A stretch of DNA of 52,478 nucleotides, from NCBI GenBank assembly GCA_002839285.1, contig PGXT01000011.1:6059-58536 (forward strand), in the 5' to 3' direction. The notes beneath the pieces were generated by a model that saw nothing but the letters and a program-made list of their open reading frames with translations, was not told where the DNA came from and ran no database searches. Origin of the DNA: Spirochaetae bacterium HGW-Spirochaetae-5. GTDB lineage: Bacteria; Spirochaetota; UBA4802; UBA5550. A program made the translations under genes and the position numbers. Positions 8,849 to 19,249 of the stretch are shown here, in pieces. The first letter of the stretch is position 1. The number at the start of each line of letters is the position of its first letter.

Positions 8849-9835
8849 ATGGATTCGGGAAAAGATATTATTTTAAAAGTTAAAAATTTTTCAGCCGGTT
8901 TTATGAAAGATGGTGAGGTCTATTCCGCCGTTGACAGAATTAGTTTTAATCTGAAAAAAGGTGAAACCCTGGGGATAGTGGGCGAGTCGGGCTGCGGCAA
9001 GAGTGTAACAGCTCTGTCGATTATGCGGCTCCTCCCTGTTCCTTCCGGGAAATATATGAGCGGTGAGATTATATACAATGACAGAAATCTTCTCGATCTC
9101 TCCCCCGAAGAGATGCGCCTGATCAGAGGTGATTCAATTGCAATGATATTCCAGGAACCGATGACAGCTCTGAATCCGGTTAAAAAGATAGGGAAGCAGA
9201 TAAGTGAAGTCTTTGAAATCCACAGGAGCAGCTTAAGCAGAAGGGAGATGGAGAGAGAGACCCTATCCCTTCTTGAGAAAGTAGGGATTTCCGATCCTGA
9301 ACAGAGAATGAATGAATACCCTCACCAGCTCTCCGGCGGAATGAGGCAGCGGGTTATGATAGCAATTGCCCTTGCTTGCAAACCGTCTATTCTGATAGCT
9401 GACGAGCCTACTACGGCGCTTGATGTTACAATTCAGGCACAGATACTCGATCTTATAAAGGAGCTGCAGCGTGAATCGGGAATGTCCGTTATATTTATAA
9501 CACATGATCTTGGTGTCATTTCGCAGCTCTGTGATAACGTAATTGTAATGTATGCAGGAAGAATGGCGGAAAAAGCGCCTGTCGATGAACTTTTCAAAAA
9601 TCCGCTTCATCCCTATACAGCGGGTCTTCTCGATTCTATTCCAAAATTTGAGTATAAAAGAAAAACAAGATTGAAATCGATCGAAGGGATGGTCCCTTCA
9701 ATAACAGATTACCCGGAAGGATGCAGATTCCGAAACCGCTGCACATTTGCCTTTGAACCGTGCGCGCTGAATCATCCTGAGGAAACCGAAGTCTCTGAAA
9801 ATCATAGAGTTAATTGTTATAAGTATGGCGGATAA
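8849..9835 (+). CDS. Oligopeptide importer ATPase, OppD type
   Basis: A 328-residue ABC ATPase with Walker A GESGCGKS (45-52), signature LSGGMRQR, Walker B ILIADEPT, and the oligopeptide C-terminal domain with its Cys cluster ([14 protein letters not shown]) near 292-305. It energises YejBE together with the next gene. E. coli YejF is one fused polypeptide with both ATPases; here they are separate genes. Confidence 0.9.
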   Translation: MDSGKDIILKVKNFSAGFMKDGEVYSAVDRISFNLKKGETLGIVGESGCGKSVTALSIMRLLPVPSGKYMSGEIIYNDRNLLDLSPEEMRLIRGDSIAMIFQEPMTALNPVKKIGKQISEVFEIHRSSLSRREMERETLSLLEKVGISDPEQRMNEYPHQLSGGMRQRVMIAIALACKPSILIADEPTTALDVTIQAQILDLIKELQRESGMSVIFITHDLGVISQLCDNVIVMYAGRMAEKAPVDELFKNPLHPYTAGLLDSIPKFEYKRKTRLKSIEGMVPSITDYPEGCRFRNRCTFAFEPCALNHPEETEVSENHRVNCYKYGG

Positions 9836-9836
9836 A

Positions 9837-10814
9837 ATGGAGACTATACTTAAAGTCGAAAATCTGAAGAAGTTCTTCCCTATAAAAAAGGGTGTGTTCC
9901 GCACAACGGCAGGGAGAGTCCATGCTGTAGATGATGTGAGCTTTACAGTTAAGAAGGGTGAAACTCTCGGGATTGTGGGCGAAACCGGCTGCGGGAAAAC
10001 CACATTGGGGCGGACAATTCTTCAGCTTTATAAGCCGACTCACGGAACTGTGCGCTTCGAAGACCGTATTATCTCGGATATGAAGCGGCGGGAACTCCTC
10101 CCTTACAGACGTAATTTCCAGATGATTTTCCAGGATCCTTTTGAATCGCTGAATTCAATGCATACCGTCGGATATATTCTTGAAGAACCCTTTATAATTC
10201 ATAAAATTGATAATAAACAGCAGCGTATTAAAAATGTAAAGAGCCTGCTCGATAGAGTGGGGCTGCAGAAGAATGCCATGGAGAAATATCCCCATGAATT
10301 TTCCGGCGGCCAGAGACAGCGTATAGGGATTGCACGTTCTATTGCTCTCAATCCGAAAATGATTGTGTGCGATGAACCTGTTTCGGCACTTGATGTATCT
10401 ATTCAGTCTCAGATACTGAATCTTCTGATGGATCTGCAGAACGATCTTGACCTTACATATATATTTATATCTCATGATCTTACAGTTGTACGGCATGTTT
10501 CCGACCGCGTGGCTGTAATGTATCTGGGTAGAATAGTTGAAATGGCCGGTGCGGATGAAATCTACACAAAACCGCTTCATCCCTACACAAAGGCTCTAAT
10601 CTCGGCTATTCCACGTCATTCAACCGCTTCTAACATAGAAAGGATAATTTTAAAAGGTAATGTACCCTCACCGGTAAATCCCCCTTCGGGATGCTATTTC
10701 CACCCGCGATGCCCCATCGCTCAGGAAATATGCAGAGAAAAATATCCGGAATTTAAAAATTATAGTTTAAATCAATCGGAACATATGACATCATGTCACA
10801 TGGCAGGGAAATAG
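9837..10814 (+). CDS. Oligopeptide importer ATPase, OppF type
   Basis: About 325 residues: Walker A GETGCGKT, signature FSGGQRQR, Walker B MIVCDEPVSALD, and C-terminal YFHPRCPIAQEIC. I start it at ATG 9837, just after the previous stop (9833-9835), because GGCGG lies at a good distance. An in-frame ATG at 9825 inside the previous gene has no RBS. It is the heterodimer partner of the OppD-type ATPase. Confidence 0.9.
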   Translation: METILKVENLKKFFPIKKGVFRTTAGRVHAVDDVSFTVKKGETLGIVGETGCGKTTLGRTILQLYKPTHGTVRFEDRIISDMKRRELLPYRRNFQMIFQDPFESLNSMHTVGYILEEPFIIHKIDNKQQRIKNVKSLLDRVGLQKNAMEKYPHEFSGGQRQRIGIARSIALNPKMIVCDEPVSALDVSIQSQILNLLMDLQNDLDLTYIFISHDLTVVRHVSDRVAVMYLGRIVEMAGADEIYTKPLHPYTKALISAIPRHSTASNIERIILKGNVPSPVNPPSGCYFHPRCPIAQEICREKYPEFKNYSLNQSEHMTSCHMAGK

Positions 10815-10815
10815 A

Positions 10816-11706
10816 ATGAAAAAACATTTTATACTATATTTATATATAATTTTCTTATTTTCAGCATCTTGCACTCTTTTCCAGAGTGAAACCGACAGTG
10901 TTGTAGATATGCTTCCCCGGGATTCAGATGTCCCGGGGTGGATAAGGGTCGATTCTCCGGCATACTATAAAAGCAAAGATATTAAAAACTATAATCGGGA
11001 ATATAACGGTCTGGGAATTGAAAAACTAGGAGCATTGCTTTATCAGTCCATTGACGACCCCGATATTATAATAAAACTTGAAGTGCTGAAGTTTACTTCT
11101 GTTTTAAATGCTTATGGATTCTTCTCCATAAAAAGGGGGCCGGGTATATTTGAAGCAGGGCGGATAAACGAGTATTATACCAACTCCATGTCTATTATTC
11201 AGACCGGGGAATATGCAATTTATTCTGAAACAGGTAAAACCGACATGCTGCTTCGGAAAGATCTGAAAACATTTGTTAATATACCACTCCTTTACATCGG
11301 TCAGGATTATAAAAATGACAAACTCCCTGATAATCTGAATATGCTTAAAGGGTCAGACGGTTATGGAGTATTATATATCAGGAAGTCCTATCATAAATTT
11401 CCCTATGTAAACAAAATCTATTTTACTCAGTGGTCATGGGACAAGGATATGGTTGACGTATTTGTTTCCGAAAACAGTTCTTTTCATGATGCTTACGAAA
11501 TCTACAGTAAAAGTACAGAGAATAATTATATCATGATATCATCTGACAATGTCTACACAGCATTCAAAAAAGAGCCCGATGATAAATACAGCTTTATATC
11601 AGTCAGTGATAAATGGATATTCGGCTGCTGGTCTGTGAGTGATTTTAATGAAGGGAAAAAAGTGCTGGATGAAATAAGGTCAAGAATCGAAAAATCTAAA
11701 AAATAA
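10816..11706 (+). CDS. Lipoprotein, DUF6599-like
   Basis: 296 residues with signal peptide and lipobox SASC (Cys19). The body holds PRDSDVPGWIR, then YNGLGIEKLGALLYQS and ILNAYGFFSIKRG-type segments that I recall from the DUF6599 family; no catalytic motif is evident. The ATG lies one base after the stop of the ATPase gene, so it belongs to the importer operon. It may be an envelope accessory protein, but that rests on position only. Confidence 0.65.
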   Translation: MKKHFILYLYIIFLFSASCTLFQSETDSVVDMLPRDSDVPGWIRVDSPAYYKSKDIKNYNREYNGLGIEKLGALLYQSIDDPDIIIKLEVLKFTSVLNAYGFFSIKRGPGIFEAGRINEYYTNSMSIIQTGEYAIYSETGKTDMLLRKDLKTFVNIPLLYIGQDYKNDKLPDNLNMLKGSDGYGVLYIRKSYHKFPYVNKIYFTQWSWDKDMVDVFVSENSSFHDAYEIYSKSTENNYIMISSDNVYTAFKKEPDDKYSFISVSDKWIFGCWSVSDFNEGKKVLDEIRSRIEKSKK

Positions 11707-11758
11707 ATTAGCCGTGTTTAATGTCAGGCACTAATCCGGAACTACGGGGATCTTTAAA

Positions 11759-12424
11759 ATGAGTGACAGATATTTTCTTGTCGGAGATATTCACGGGCAT
11801 CTTTCTAAATTGATAAAAATAATTACTCTTGTCAAAAAGGATTTTAAAAGCGGGGATTCATTTATTTTTCTTGGTGATTACATAGATAGAGGCCCTTCCT
11901 CATTTGAAGTTATAGAATTTCTAATTGAATTATCCGGGAAATATGACATTATATTTCTTACCGGTAATCATGAGGATATGTTTTTAAGGTATTTGATCAG
12001 AGGTGAAAATTACAGTACTTATATACGGAACGGCGGAGCTTATACCATTAAGAGTTACACGGAAAATCTTAATGATTTTATAATCCCGGAATCACATAAG
12101 ATTTTTTTTAATAATCTGAAGTTATATTACGAGAGTGACGATTTCATAGCTGTTCACGCCGGACTTAATCCCGGGATTAAGAATATCTGTGATCAGAAAA
12201 AAAATGATATGATATGGATTCGTGAAGAGTTTTATAAATATCCTAAAAAATGGGATAAAACCGTAATATTCGGTCATACTCCGACTCCATATATTCATAA
12301 TTCTGATTCAGTATATTTTGATGAAAGCCGCAATATTATAGGTTTGGATACTAATGCAATGTCCGATGGTTACCCGCTCTCCTGTATAAGGTGGCCCGAC
12401 AGAAAAGTTTATCAGGCATATTAA
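11759..12424 (+). CDS. Calcineurin-like Ser/Thr protein phosphatase
   Basis: A 221-residue metallophosphoesterase with all signature blocks: GDIHGH (9-14), GDYIDRG (39-45), GNHED (69-73), and later VHAGL and GHTPTP. The length matches the bacterial PrpA/PrpE-like phosphoprotein or dinucleotide phosphatases. It is cytoplasmic, with GGGG upstream of the ATG as RBS. It starts the long plus-strand series that also holds a PP2C-type phosphatase, which suggests phospho-signalling, although the substrate is unknown. Confidence 0.88.
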   Translation: MSDRYFLVGDIHGHLSKLIKIITLVKKDFKSGDSFIFLGDYIDRGPSSFEVIEFLIELSGKYDIIFLTGNHEDMFLRYLIRGENYSTYIRNGGAYTIKSYTENLNDFIIPESHKIFFNNLKLYYESDDFIAVHAGLNPGIKNICDQKKNDMIWIREEFYKYPKKWDKTVIFGHTPTPYIHNSDSVYFDESRNIIGLDTNAMSDGYPLSCIRWPDRKVYQAY

Positions 12425-12445
12425 TAATGCACTATGCGAGGTCGA

Positions 12446-13636
12446 ATGTTTAATAAACTCAATCTTATGATTCTATTGCTGATTCTATTTACATCATCGG
12501 CATATTCCGGTTATACTAAATCCGGTACAATAGAAACATTACGGGAGGACGGGTATGTCACGGTTCTTTTTTATGAAATACCTGATAAAAAGCAGTACTA
12601 CATCCTGTCAAATGATGTTGTTATAGGTACGCTCATATCTATTCAGCAGATTCCCGATGTCAGCGGAAAGACGAGATTTATATGCGGTTATTCTCTTTTA
12701 AATACAAAATACAAAGAAAACCTGAGAACCGGTCTTGATATTGTTTATAAAGACACAGATAAAGAAATTGACAAAAGACTGCAGAAAAATCCATATATAG
12801 AATCAATTTTGTATAAACCTGAGATAATGACCCCCGTTGACGGCAGGAATATGGTTCTTATTCCTGAGGGGAAATTTTTCATGGGCTGCTCTGACTGCGA
12901 CAGCGACGAGTTCCCTGAACGGCTGGAATTTACCGGTGATTACTATATTGATAAACAGGAAGTGTCAAACAACGATTTCAGGAAATATGCCGATGTTAAA
13001 GGTTTAACATACCCGGATTACTGGAAGGACCACATGGATAAAGGGGGGAATTTTACAAACCTCTATTTCGGATCCCTCCCTGTAATAGCAACATATCATG
13101 AAGCAGCCGGTTATGCTCTCTGGGCGGGTAAAAGACTCCCTACGGAAATTGAATGGGAAAAGGCGGCAAGGGTACCCGCATCTTTGGAGATGCCTGGTAA
13201 AAAAGGGGCTTTATACAGCTGGGGGAGCGGATTCAAAGATGGGCTTGCCAATACTGAAGAGTTGTGGCAGTCAGAAAAAACCGGTGAAAATTTAAAATTA
13301 ATGATTTCAGAAAAATATCTGCCCATGGTCACCGTAAAGGGATATATACCGGTTGACATGTATGAAAAGGATTCACTCTCATATTATGGCGTGGCACACC
13401 TTGACGGAAATGCAATGGAGTGGACCGACAGCTGGTATCTCCCTTACAAAGGGAACAGCGTGGTGAATAAAAAATTCGGCACTCAGTATAAAGTAATAAG
13501 AGGTGGAGCATACTTCCTTTCAAAAAATGATGCCAGAATAACTGACAGAAAAACCGGCGGAATGCCAGATTTATATAAAGATAGAATCGCAGGTTTCAGG
13601 TGTGTTAAGAATATATCTGAAAGTGATAAAAAATAA
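12446..13636 (+). CDS. Exported protein with FGE/sulfatase-modifying-factor-like domain
   Basis: About 396 residues. I prefer ATG 12446 because GAGGT sits in front of it; an ATG at 12434 lacks an RBS. The signal peptide ends near SAYSG. An uncharacterised region of about 110 residues is followed by the FGE-like fold: VLIPEGKFFMG, RLPTEIEWEKAARVP, GNAMEWTDSWY and YKVIRGGAYF, ending GFRCVK. The two redox cysteines that make true formylglycine-generating enzymes active are not visible near the RGGAYF/R-rich region. A binding or structural role is more likely than sulfatase activation. Confidence 0.78.
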   Translation: MFNKLNLMILLLILFTSSAYSGYTKSGTIETLREDGYVTVLFYEIPDKKQYYILSNDVVIGTLISIQQIPDVSGKTRFICGYSLLNTKYKENLRTGLDIVYKDTDKEIDKRLQKNPYIESILYKPEIMTPVDGRNMVLIPEGKFFMGCSDCDSDEFPERLEFTGDYYIDKQEVSNNDFRKYADVKGLTYPDYWKDHMDKGGNFTNLYFGSLPVIATYHEAAGYALWAGKRLPTEIEWEKAARVPASLEMPGKKGALYSWGSGFKDGLANTEELWQSEKTGENLKLMISEKYLPMVTVKGYIPVDMYEKDSLSYYGVAHLDGNAMEWTDSWYLPYKGNSVVNKKFGTQYKVIRGGAYFLSKNDARITDRKTGGMPDLYKDRIAGFRCVKNISESDKK

Positions 13637-13657
13637 TGGTAATACCAGGGTGTTAAT

Positions 13658-15880
13658 ATGAGGATTTTTTATTTTCTGGCAAGGAATATCAGTTACACAT
13701 TTGCTGTTACTTTTTTTCTCAGCATTTTCGGTCTTTTCGAAGGTTTATTTTCATATGTCATTGCCAGTTCATTTGTACTGACTTCATATGCAAAAATAAC
13801 AAAATTATTCATCCAATGGCTTCCTCCTGTTTTTTTTGTCGTTATGTTTCTGTTTTATATAGCATCGGGATTCCTTACACCTGTTAAAATTCCAGCCTTT
13901 TTGAGAAGACATAGAAGAATTAATAATGCATTTAAAAACAACTTAAAACCGGGAAATGAATCATTACGGGAAACATACGGTGATTTTTCCGACCTTGTAA
14001 TGAATAATACAACCGCATCTGTTTTTTTTACACTTTTTGCCGGGGTATCAATGACAGCTGTATTCGGATGGAAGTTTTACTTCACAGGTGAGATTAATCT
14101 CTCTGAGCTGGAACTTGCGCTGAAAATGATTCTACTTGCTACCGTTATTTCCATCATTCTTTTCGGTATGACAACTCATCTTCTTTCCGAATATTTAACT
14201 AACAATGAAAGAGCTGAACTGTACAACGAAATTCTGAAAAAAGGTGAGATGATCAAACCTCACGTTCTGTTCAGTGTCAGGATTAATTTTAATTTTTTCG
14301 TTTTCATTATGATTATCATTCTTTTTACATACGCCGCGCTTTTTGAAAGAATTAAGGCGTACGGCAGCAACAACCTGATTATTGTTGTTTTTATGTTCAT
14401 AGCGGTTCTTGCCGCATCATTCCTGGCCCGTGTAAATGCTAATTCAATTCTTAAGATTCTAAATGATATGGCAAGGGTTACAAGGGAAATTGCTTCAGGG
14501 AAGAGATCAGGTTTTAAAGTTCTATCCCTTGGAAAGGAGTTCTCATCAATAGAGTACGCCCTTATGGAGATGGCCTGGGAAATCGATGAACACCGGAAAA
14601 ATCTTGAATTAAAAGTTCAGGAGAGAACAGAAGAGCTTGAAAAAGCACTGAACGATTTGAAAAGCAAAGACGATCAGATTCAGAAACAGCTGGACATGGC
14701 ATCTGTAATTCAGAGGAGTATTCTCCTTACAAAAATCGATGACTGGAATGAACTTAAATTTTCGGTTAAATATCATGCTATGGAAAAAATCGGAGGGGAC
14801 TTTTACGATGTTTTTCAGCTGAAGGATAATAAAATAGGTGTTCTTATCGCCGACGTTTCCGGGCACGGTATTCCTGCTGCGCTTGTTACTGCCATGGCAA
14901 AGATATCATTCGGAAATGCCGGATATAAGTCCGATTCTCCGAAAAGGATTTTCCAGGATGTAAATAAAAACATCATTGATCATATGAAAACCCAGGACTA
15001 TATGACATGCTTTATGGTTGTTATCGATGATGACTATAATATAACATATTCCAATGCCAGTCATCAGAAGGGGATTATTTTCAGGAAAGAGACCGGTGAA
15101 CTGGAATTTCTTGATACAAACGGACTTTTCATCGGAGCTCTTGAGGAAGCCCGGGATACATACGAGGAAAAAACAACAAAACTTAATTACGGAGACCGTC
15201 TGATTCTTTATACTGATGGTATACCGGAAGCGCAGAATATTGAGCGGCAGGAATATTCAAATGAAAGATTTGAAAAATCAATACTCGCCCATAAAGATCT
15301 CAATCTTACTGAATTCACTGAGGTAATTCTTCGCGATGTTCAGAATCATATAGGTGAGATGGGTGCTATTGATGATATATCTCTTCTCATTGTTGAGCTC
15401 GTATCTGATGAAGCTATAGACCTGATTAAAAACTCCAAGAAACTTGTGAACAACCATAAGTATCTCGATGCGATAGAACTTCTTGAGAATGGTCTGGAAA
15501 AATACCCGGACAATCAGAAGATTTTATATAACCTCGGAAAGAATTATTTTAGAGTAAATAATTACAACAAAGCGGTTCAAATTCTTGACAGGTATCTTAA
15601 AAAGGATAAAAAGAACAAGTTTGCTTTTTATGTAAACGGAGCGTCTCACTATCAGATGATGGATTTCAAAAACGCAATTGAAAATTTTATTGCAGCAATA
15701 CAGATTGATCCGAATATGTCTAATGCTCTCTTTGCTCTAGGCATGTCATACAAAAATCTTGGAGATTACGATACTGCAATTCAGACATTCGAACGGGTAA
15801 TCAATATCGATGCTGATAATAAGATGGCACTTTTTGAAATTAAACAGATTGAAAAACTTAAAAGCGGAACAACAGCTTGA
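13658..15880 (+). CDS. Membrane-bound SpoIIE/PP2C phosphatase with TPR tail (RsbU-like)
   Basis: 740 residues. The N-terminal half has about six hydrophobic segments (to about 265). A HAMP-like linker and a coiled coil (about 305-345) follow. The PP2C catalytic domain has GGDFYD at about 380-385, ADVSGHGIPAAL at about 398-409, and a closing Asp in AIDDISLL. The C-terminus (about 600-735) carries three to four TPRs (KILYNLGKNYFRVNNY, NALFALGMSYKNLGDY). The domain order fits RsbU/SpoIIE phosphatases that dephosphorylate STAS antagonists in partner-switching; the only STAS gene in the window lies at 26054. Confidence 0.88.
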   Translation: MRIFYFLARNISYTFAVTFFLSIFGLFEGLFSYVIASSFVLTSYAKITKLFIQWLPPVFFVVMFLFYIASGFLTPVKIPAFLRRHRRINNAFKNNLKPGNESLRETYGDFSDLVMNNTTASVFFTLFAGVSMTAVFGWKFYFTGEINLSELELALKMILLATVISIILFGMTTHLLSEYLTNNERAELYNEILKKGEMIKPHVLFSVRINFNFFVFIMIIILFTYAALFERIKAYGSNNLIIVVFMFIAVLAASFLARVNANSILKILNDMARVTREIASGKRSGFKVLSLGKEFSSIEYALMEMAWEIDEHRKNLELKVQERTEELEKALNDLKSKDDQIQKQLDMASVIQRSILLTKIDDWNELKFSVKYHAMEKIGGDFYDVFQLKDNKIGVLIADVSGHGIPAALVTAMAKISFGNAGYKSDSPKRIFQDVNKNIIDHMKTQDYMTCFMVVIDDDYNITYSNASHQKGIIFRKETGELEFLDTNGLFIGALEEARDTYEEKTTKLNYGDRLILYTDGIPEAQNIERQEYSNERFEKSILAHKDLNLTEFTEVILRDVQNHIGEMGAIDDISLLIVELVSDEAIDLIKNSKKLVNNHKYLDAIELLENGLEKYPDNQKILYNLGKNYFRVNNYNKAVQILDRYLKKDKKNKFAFYVNGASHYQMMDFKNAIENFIAAIQIDPNMSNALFALGMSYKNLGDYDTAIQTFERVINIDADNKMALFEIKQIEKLKSGTTA

Positions 15881-15925
15881 GACACAAAATTATAAGTATT
15901 TACACATCACATAACTGCAGAGAAT

Positions 15926-16990
15926 ATGAAAAAGAATATTAAAGACCTGGATTATAAAGAAGTAACAGCATTAATAAATGAACTGGGTGAAAAAGAGTAT
16001 AGAGCCAAACAGCTTTTCATCTGGCTTTACGAGAAAAAAATTACCTGTTTTTCAGAGATGACAAATTTCTCAAAGGAGCTGAGAAGCAGATTTGACGAAA
16101 TGTTTGTTGTTTCTCCGCTGGTACTTGAGGATAGACAGATATCCGGAATTGACGGCACTGAAAAATTTCTTTTCAGAACACTTGACAATCACTTTATTGA
16201 AAGCGTACTTATCAGAAGTGACGGCAACGATGAAGGAAGACTCACGATATGCATATCGTCCCAGGTCGGCTGCCCCATGGGGTGTAAATTCTGCGAAACA
16301 GCAAAGATAGGTTTCAAAAGAAATCTCTCTACGGGAGAGATTCTTGACCAGATATGCCATGTGAGACGTATTACCGGTTTAAGTAATAACAATATCGTTT
16401 TTATGGGGATGGGGGAACCTTTCATGAATTACGATAATGTTTTAAAGGCGGCAGATATAATGAACTATACCTTCGGGTTTCATCTGTCGGTAAGAAAAAT
16501 TACTATCTCCACCTGCGGTATTATGCCGGCGATAGAGCGTTTCATCGATGAGAAAAGACCTTATAATATGGCCCTTTCTCTTAACGATACAGAACCGGAA
16601 AAGCGCCTGATTTTTATGCCTGTTGAAAAAAAATATCCTTTTAAAAGTATTGCATCGATGCTGAATAATAAATTTCCTGTATCGAGAAACAGGCTTACAA
16701 TTGAATACATAATGAGAAAAGATAACATCTCAACTGAAGACGCGCGTAGATTAAAAAAAATGTTCAAGTATGCCAGAATTAAATTGAATCTGATCCCTCT
16801 TAATTCCGGTAACCATGAACTACCTATACCTGATAAATCAGAAATTGAAGCATTTGTTAATGAACTTGAGATAATGAACGTCCCGGTAACAATCAGAAAG
16901 AGCATGGGTAGTGATATTTCCGGAGCATGCGGGCAGCTTTCCGGAAAAAAATATAAACTGAATAATTCATCGAGAGAACAGCAATGTTAG
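15926..16990 (+). CDS. rlmN: Dual-specificity RNA (adenine-C2)-methyltransferase RlmN
   Basis: A 354-residue radical SAM methylase acting on A2503 of 23S rRNA and A37 of some tRNAs. The radical SAM cysteines are C116, C120 and C123 (CPMGCKFC), followed by KRNLSTGEI and VFMGMGEPFMNY. The methyl-carrying cysteine is in SGACGQL near residue 335. The length is normal. The GEPFMNY context and the C-terminus favour RlmN over Cfr. Its end overlaps the PBP start by 7 bp. Confidence 0.92.
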   Translation: MKKNIKDLDYKEVTALINELGEKEYRAKQLFIWLYEKKITCFSEMTNFSKELRSRFDEMFVVSPLVLEDRQISGIDGTEKFLFRTLDNHFIESVLIRSDGNDEGRLTICISSQVGCPMGCKFCETAKIGFKRNLSTGEILDQICHVRRITGLSNNNIVFMGMGEPFMNYDNVLKAADIMNYTFGFHLSVRKITISTCGIMPAIERFIDEKRPYNMALSLNDTEPEKRLIFMPVEKKYPFKSIASMLNNKFPVSRNRLTIEYIMRKDNISTEDARRLKKMFKYARIKLNLIPLNSGNHELPIPDKSEIEAFVNELEIMNVPVTIRKSMGSDISGACGQLSGKKYKLNNSSREQQC

Positions 16991-19239
16991 AAATATTAAA
17001 ATCGGTTCTAAACTGGATTCTAAGCCATAAGAAGTTTTTGTTTATATATATTCCTCTGGCTGTGTTTTTTCTCATGGTTTTCTATTCTGTATATATATAT
17101 ATCGGGTGGCTTGACGACAGAAGTAATGCTCTTGATAAACTTTCAAAATATAAGTCTCTTATAGATAGAACTGAAGAGATTAAAACGGGTTATCCCTATA
17201 CAAAGAACGAAATTGAAACCGGCGCAAAAGTTGTCGATATCCCCACACGTATTTATGATAGAAATGGCGAGGTTATCGGAGAGTTCTTCGAAGAGAAACG
17301 TGAGATCGTTCCTTACGATTTTATCCCTGAATCACTGGTAAACGGAGTCATAGCCAGTGAAGACCGTGATTTTTACGATCATAAAGGTATAAGCTATACC
17401 GGAATAATCAGAGCTTTTGTTAAAAATATTATCAATTTCCAGGTGGTACAGGGCGGGAGTACTCTGACACAGCAGCTTGCTAAAGTTCTTTTTACAGATA
17501 TGGAGAGAAATTTAAAACGGAAAATATATGAAGCCTACTGTGCCTTCGAAATTGAAAGACTATATGATAAAGAAGATATATTATCGATGTATCTTAATCT
17601 TATCTATTTCGGAAACGGATCATATGGAGTTGAATCGACTTCGAAGATGTACTTCGGTAAATCCGTAAAAGATCTGGATATAGTTGAGTCTATGATGATA
17701 GTTGCAACTATTTCAAATCCCGGAATTTACTCCCCATTAACCAGACTGAATAACTCTCTCAATAAAACCAGAAGAATTCTGGAATCTTATAGTGACGCAG
17801 GATACCTGAAGTCTGATCAGATTGACCTGCTCTTCAATGAATTCAGAAAAAAATGGGGAGTAGTTTATGAGAACAATATTGCTGTTCAATCCAAAATAGG
17901 AAGTTTTATATATAGTTCATACAGAATCAACCGCGCTCCTTTCTTTAATGAAAAAATCCGCAGGGAACTTGTTGAAAGATTTGGAGAAGAGGGTGTTAAG
18001 AGCGGAGGATTTTCCGTATACACAACAATCGATCTTCAGAAACAGGACGTTGCATTGCGGTCTTTAAAAAAAGGTATTCTTTCGCAGAGAGAGTATCATG
18101 TGAGAGTATCTAAATCTCTGAAAAACCCGGCATTATCTCAAAAAGAATTTGAAAAATCATTAAATATTGAAGGGGCATTGGTGTCGCTCGATCCATTTAC
18201 CGGTGAAATTTTATCCTATGTCGGCGGATATGAATTTACCACGGAAAACCAGAACGATCACGTATCCCAGATAAGAAGACAGCCAGGTTCGTCGATCAAA
18301 CCGGTTGTATATGCAGCAGCGATTGAGAATAAAAAAATTACACCTTCAACAGTACTTACAGATAAACAGATAACTTATAAAGGTAATTATACACCACAGA
18401 ATTACAGTAATACTTTTACAGGTGATATAATTGTACGTCAGGCTCTGGTCAAATCATTGAATACAATCGCAGTTATGATTCTCGATAGAACCGGTTACGA
18501 AACACCTTTTTCTTATATTCAGAAATCCCTGTCGATACCTGATGGTGAAATGAATAAGCGGTTTATGAAAACACTCTCTTTTGCACTTGGAGCGTATGAG
18601 TTATCCCCTCTTGAAAATGCCGCACTTCAGGCTCTTCTCATAAATGGCGGAGATATTATTATACCCTACGGCATAAAAACAGTAAAAGATTATAATGGCA
18701 ATATTATCTGGAATAATGAAAGTGAAGTTCTTGAAAAACTCGCATCAGAAAGAGACAGCATTGGTAAGATAATGGATCCGGCCGCAGCAAGGATTACCAT
18801 CTCCATGCTGGAGGGTATAAAAGAACCTGATTCTTCGGTGTACTGGCTTGTAAAAAAATTCGGTATAAATTTTCCCTGTGCCGGGAAAACCGGAACAAGT
18901 TCCGGTTATAATGATGCATGGTTTGTCGGTTATAATTCTAATCTTGTTACGGCGGTCTGGATAGGAAATAAAACCGGATCAATTTCACTCGGGTCAGGCA
19001 GATCTGCAAGCGGTGTAGCTGCTCCGGTATGGGCTGAATATATTTCAGAAATTTACAGAGAGAACAAGCCGGCTGATTTCAGATCCGACATTGAAAACTT
19101 AACATCCGAAACAATATGTACCGAAAGTGGTGATGTTGCCGGCCGTAACGGGGAATGTTCAAAAACGGCCCTGCAATTATTTTATTCAGGATCTGAACCG
19201 GGTAAATTCTGCAGAATACATGTTAAACAGAACCAGTAA
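16984..19239 (+). CDS. Bifunctional penicillin-binding protein 1A-type (GT51 + transpeptidase)
   Basis: 751 residues with one membrane anchor (about 18-40). The glycosyltransferase domain has catalytic EDRDFYDHKG (E126), GGSTLTQQLAK (158-167) and RKIYEAYCAFEIE. The transpeptidase domain has SSIK (436-439), SLN (491-493) and KTGTS (635-639). All catalytic motifs are intact. It polymerises and cross-links peptidoglycan in the periplasm. It overlaps rlmN by 7 bp and is followed within 10 bp by an M23 endopeptidase, forming an envelope-building pair. Confidence 0.93.
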   Translation: MLEILKSVLNWILSHKKFLFIYIPLAVFFLMVFYSVYIYIGWLDDRSNALDKLSKYKSLIDRTEEIKTGYPYTKNEIETGAKVVDIPTRIYDRNGEVIGEFFEEKREIVPYDFIPESLVNGVIASEDRDFYDHKGISYTGIIRAFVKNIINFQVVQGGSTLTQQLAKVLFTDMERNLKRKIYEAYCAFEIERLYDKEDILSMYLNLIYFGNGSYGVESTSKMYFGKSVKDLDIVESMMIVATISNPGIYSPLTRLNNSLNKTRRILESYSDAGYLKSDQIDLLFNEFRKKWGVVYENNIAVQSKIGSFIYSSYRINRAPFFNEKIRRELVERFGEEGVKSGGFSVYTTIDLQKQDVALRSLKKGILSQREYHVRVSKSLKNPALSQKEFEKSLNIEGALVSLDPFTGEILSYVGGYEFTTENQNDHVSQIRRQPGSSIKPVVYAAAIENKKITPSTVLTDKQITYKGNYTPQNYSNTFTGDIIVRQALVKSLNTIAVMILDRTGYETPFSYIQKSLSIPDGEMNKRFMKTLSFALGAYELSPLENAALQALLINGGDIIIPYGIKTVKDYNGNIIWNNESEVLEKLASERDSIGKIMDPAAARITISMLEGIKEPDSSVYWLVKKFGINFPCAGKTGTSSGYNDAWFVGYNSNLVTAVWIGNKTGSISLGSGRSASGVAAPVWAEYISEIYRENKPADFRSDIENLTSETICTESGDVAGRNGECSKTALQLFYSGSEPGKFCRIHVKQNQ

Positions 19240-19249
19240 TGGAGCAAAT

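Noticed and set aside
15926-16990. Cfr (antibiotic-resistance methylase)
   Set aside because: Motifs GEPFMNY and the C-terminal SGACGQL context fit RlmN better; housekeeping neighbourhood.
19127-19249. Longer start for the M23 gene
   Set aside because: Overlaps the PBP gene by over 100 bp; signal peptide and GGAG SD support 19250.
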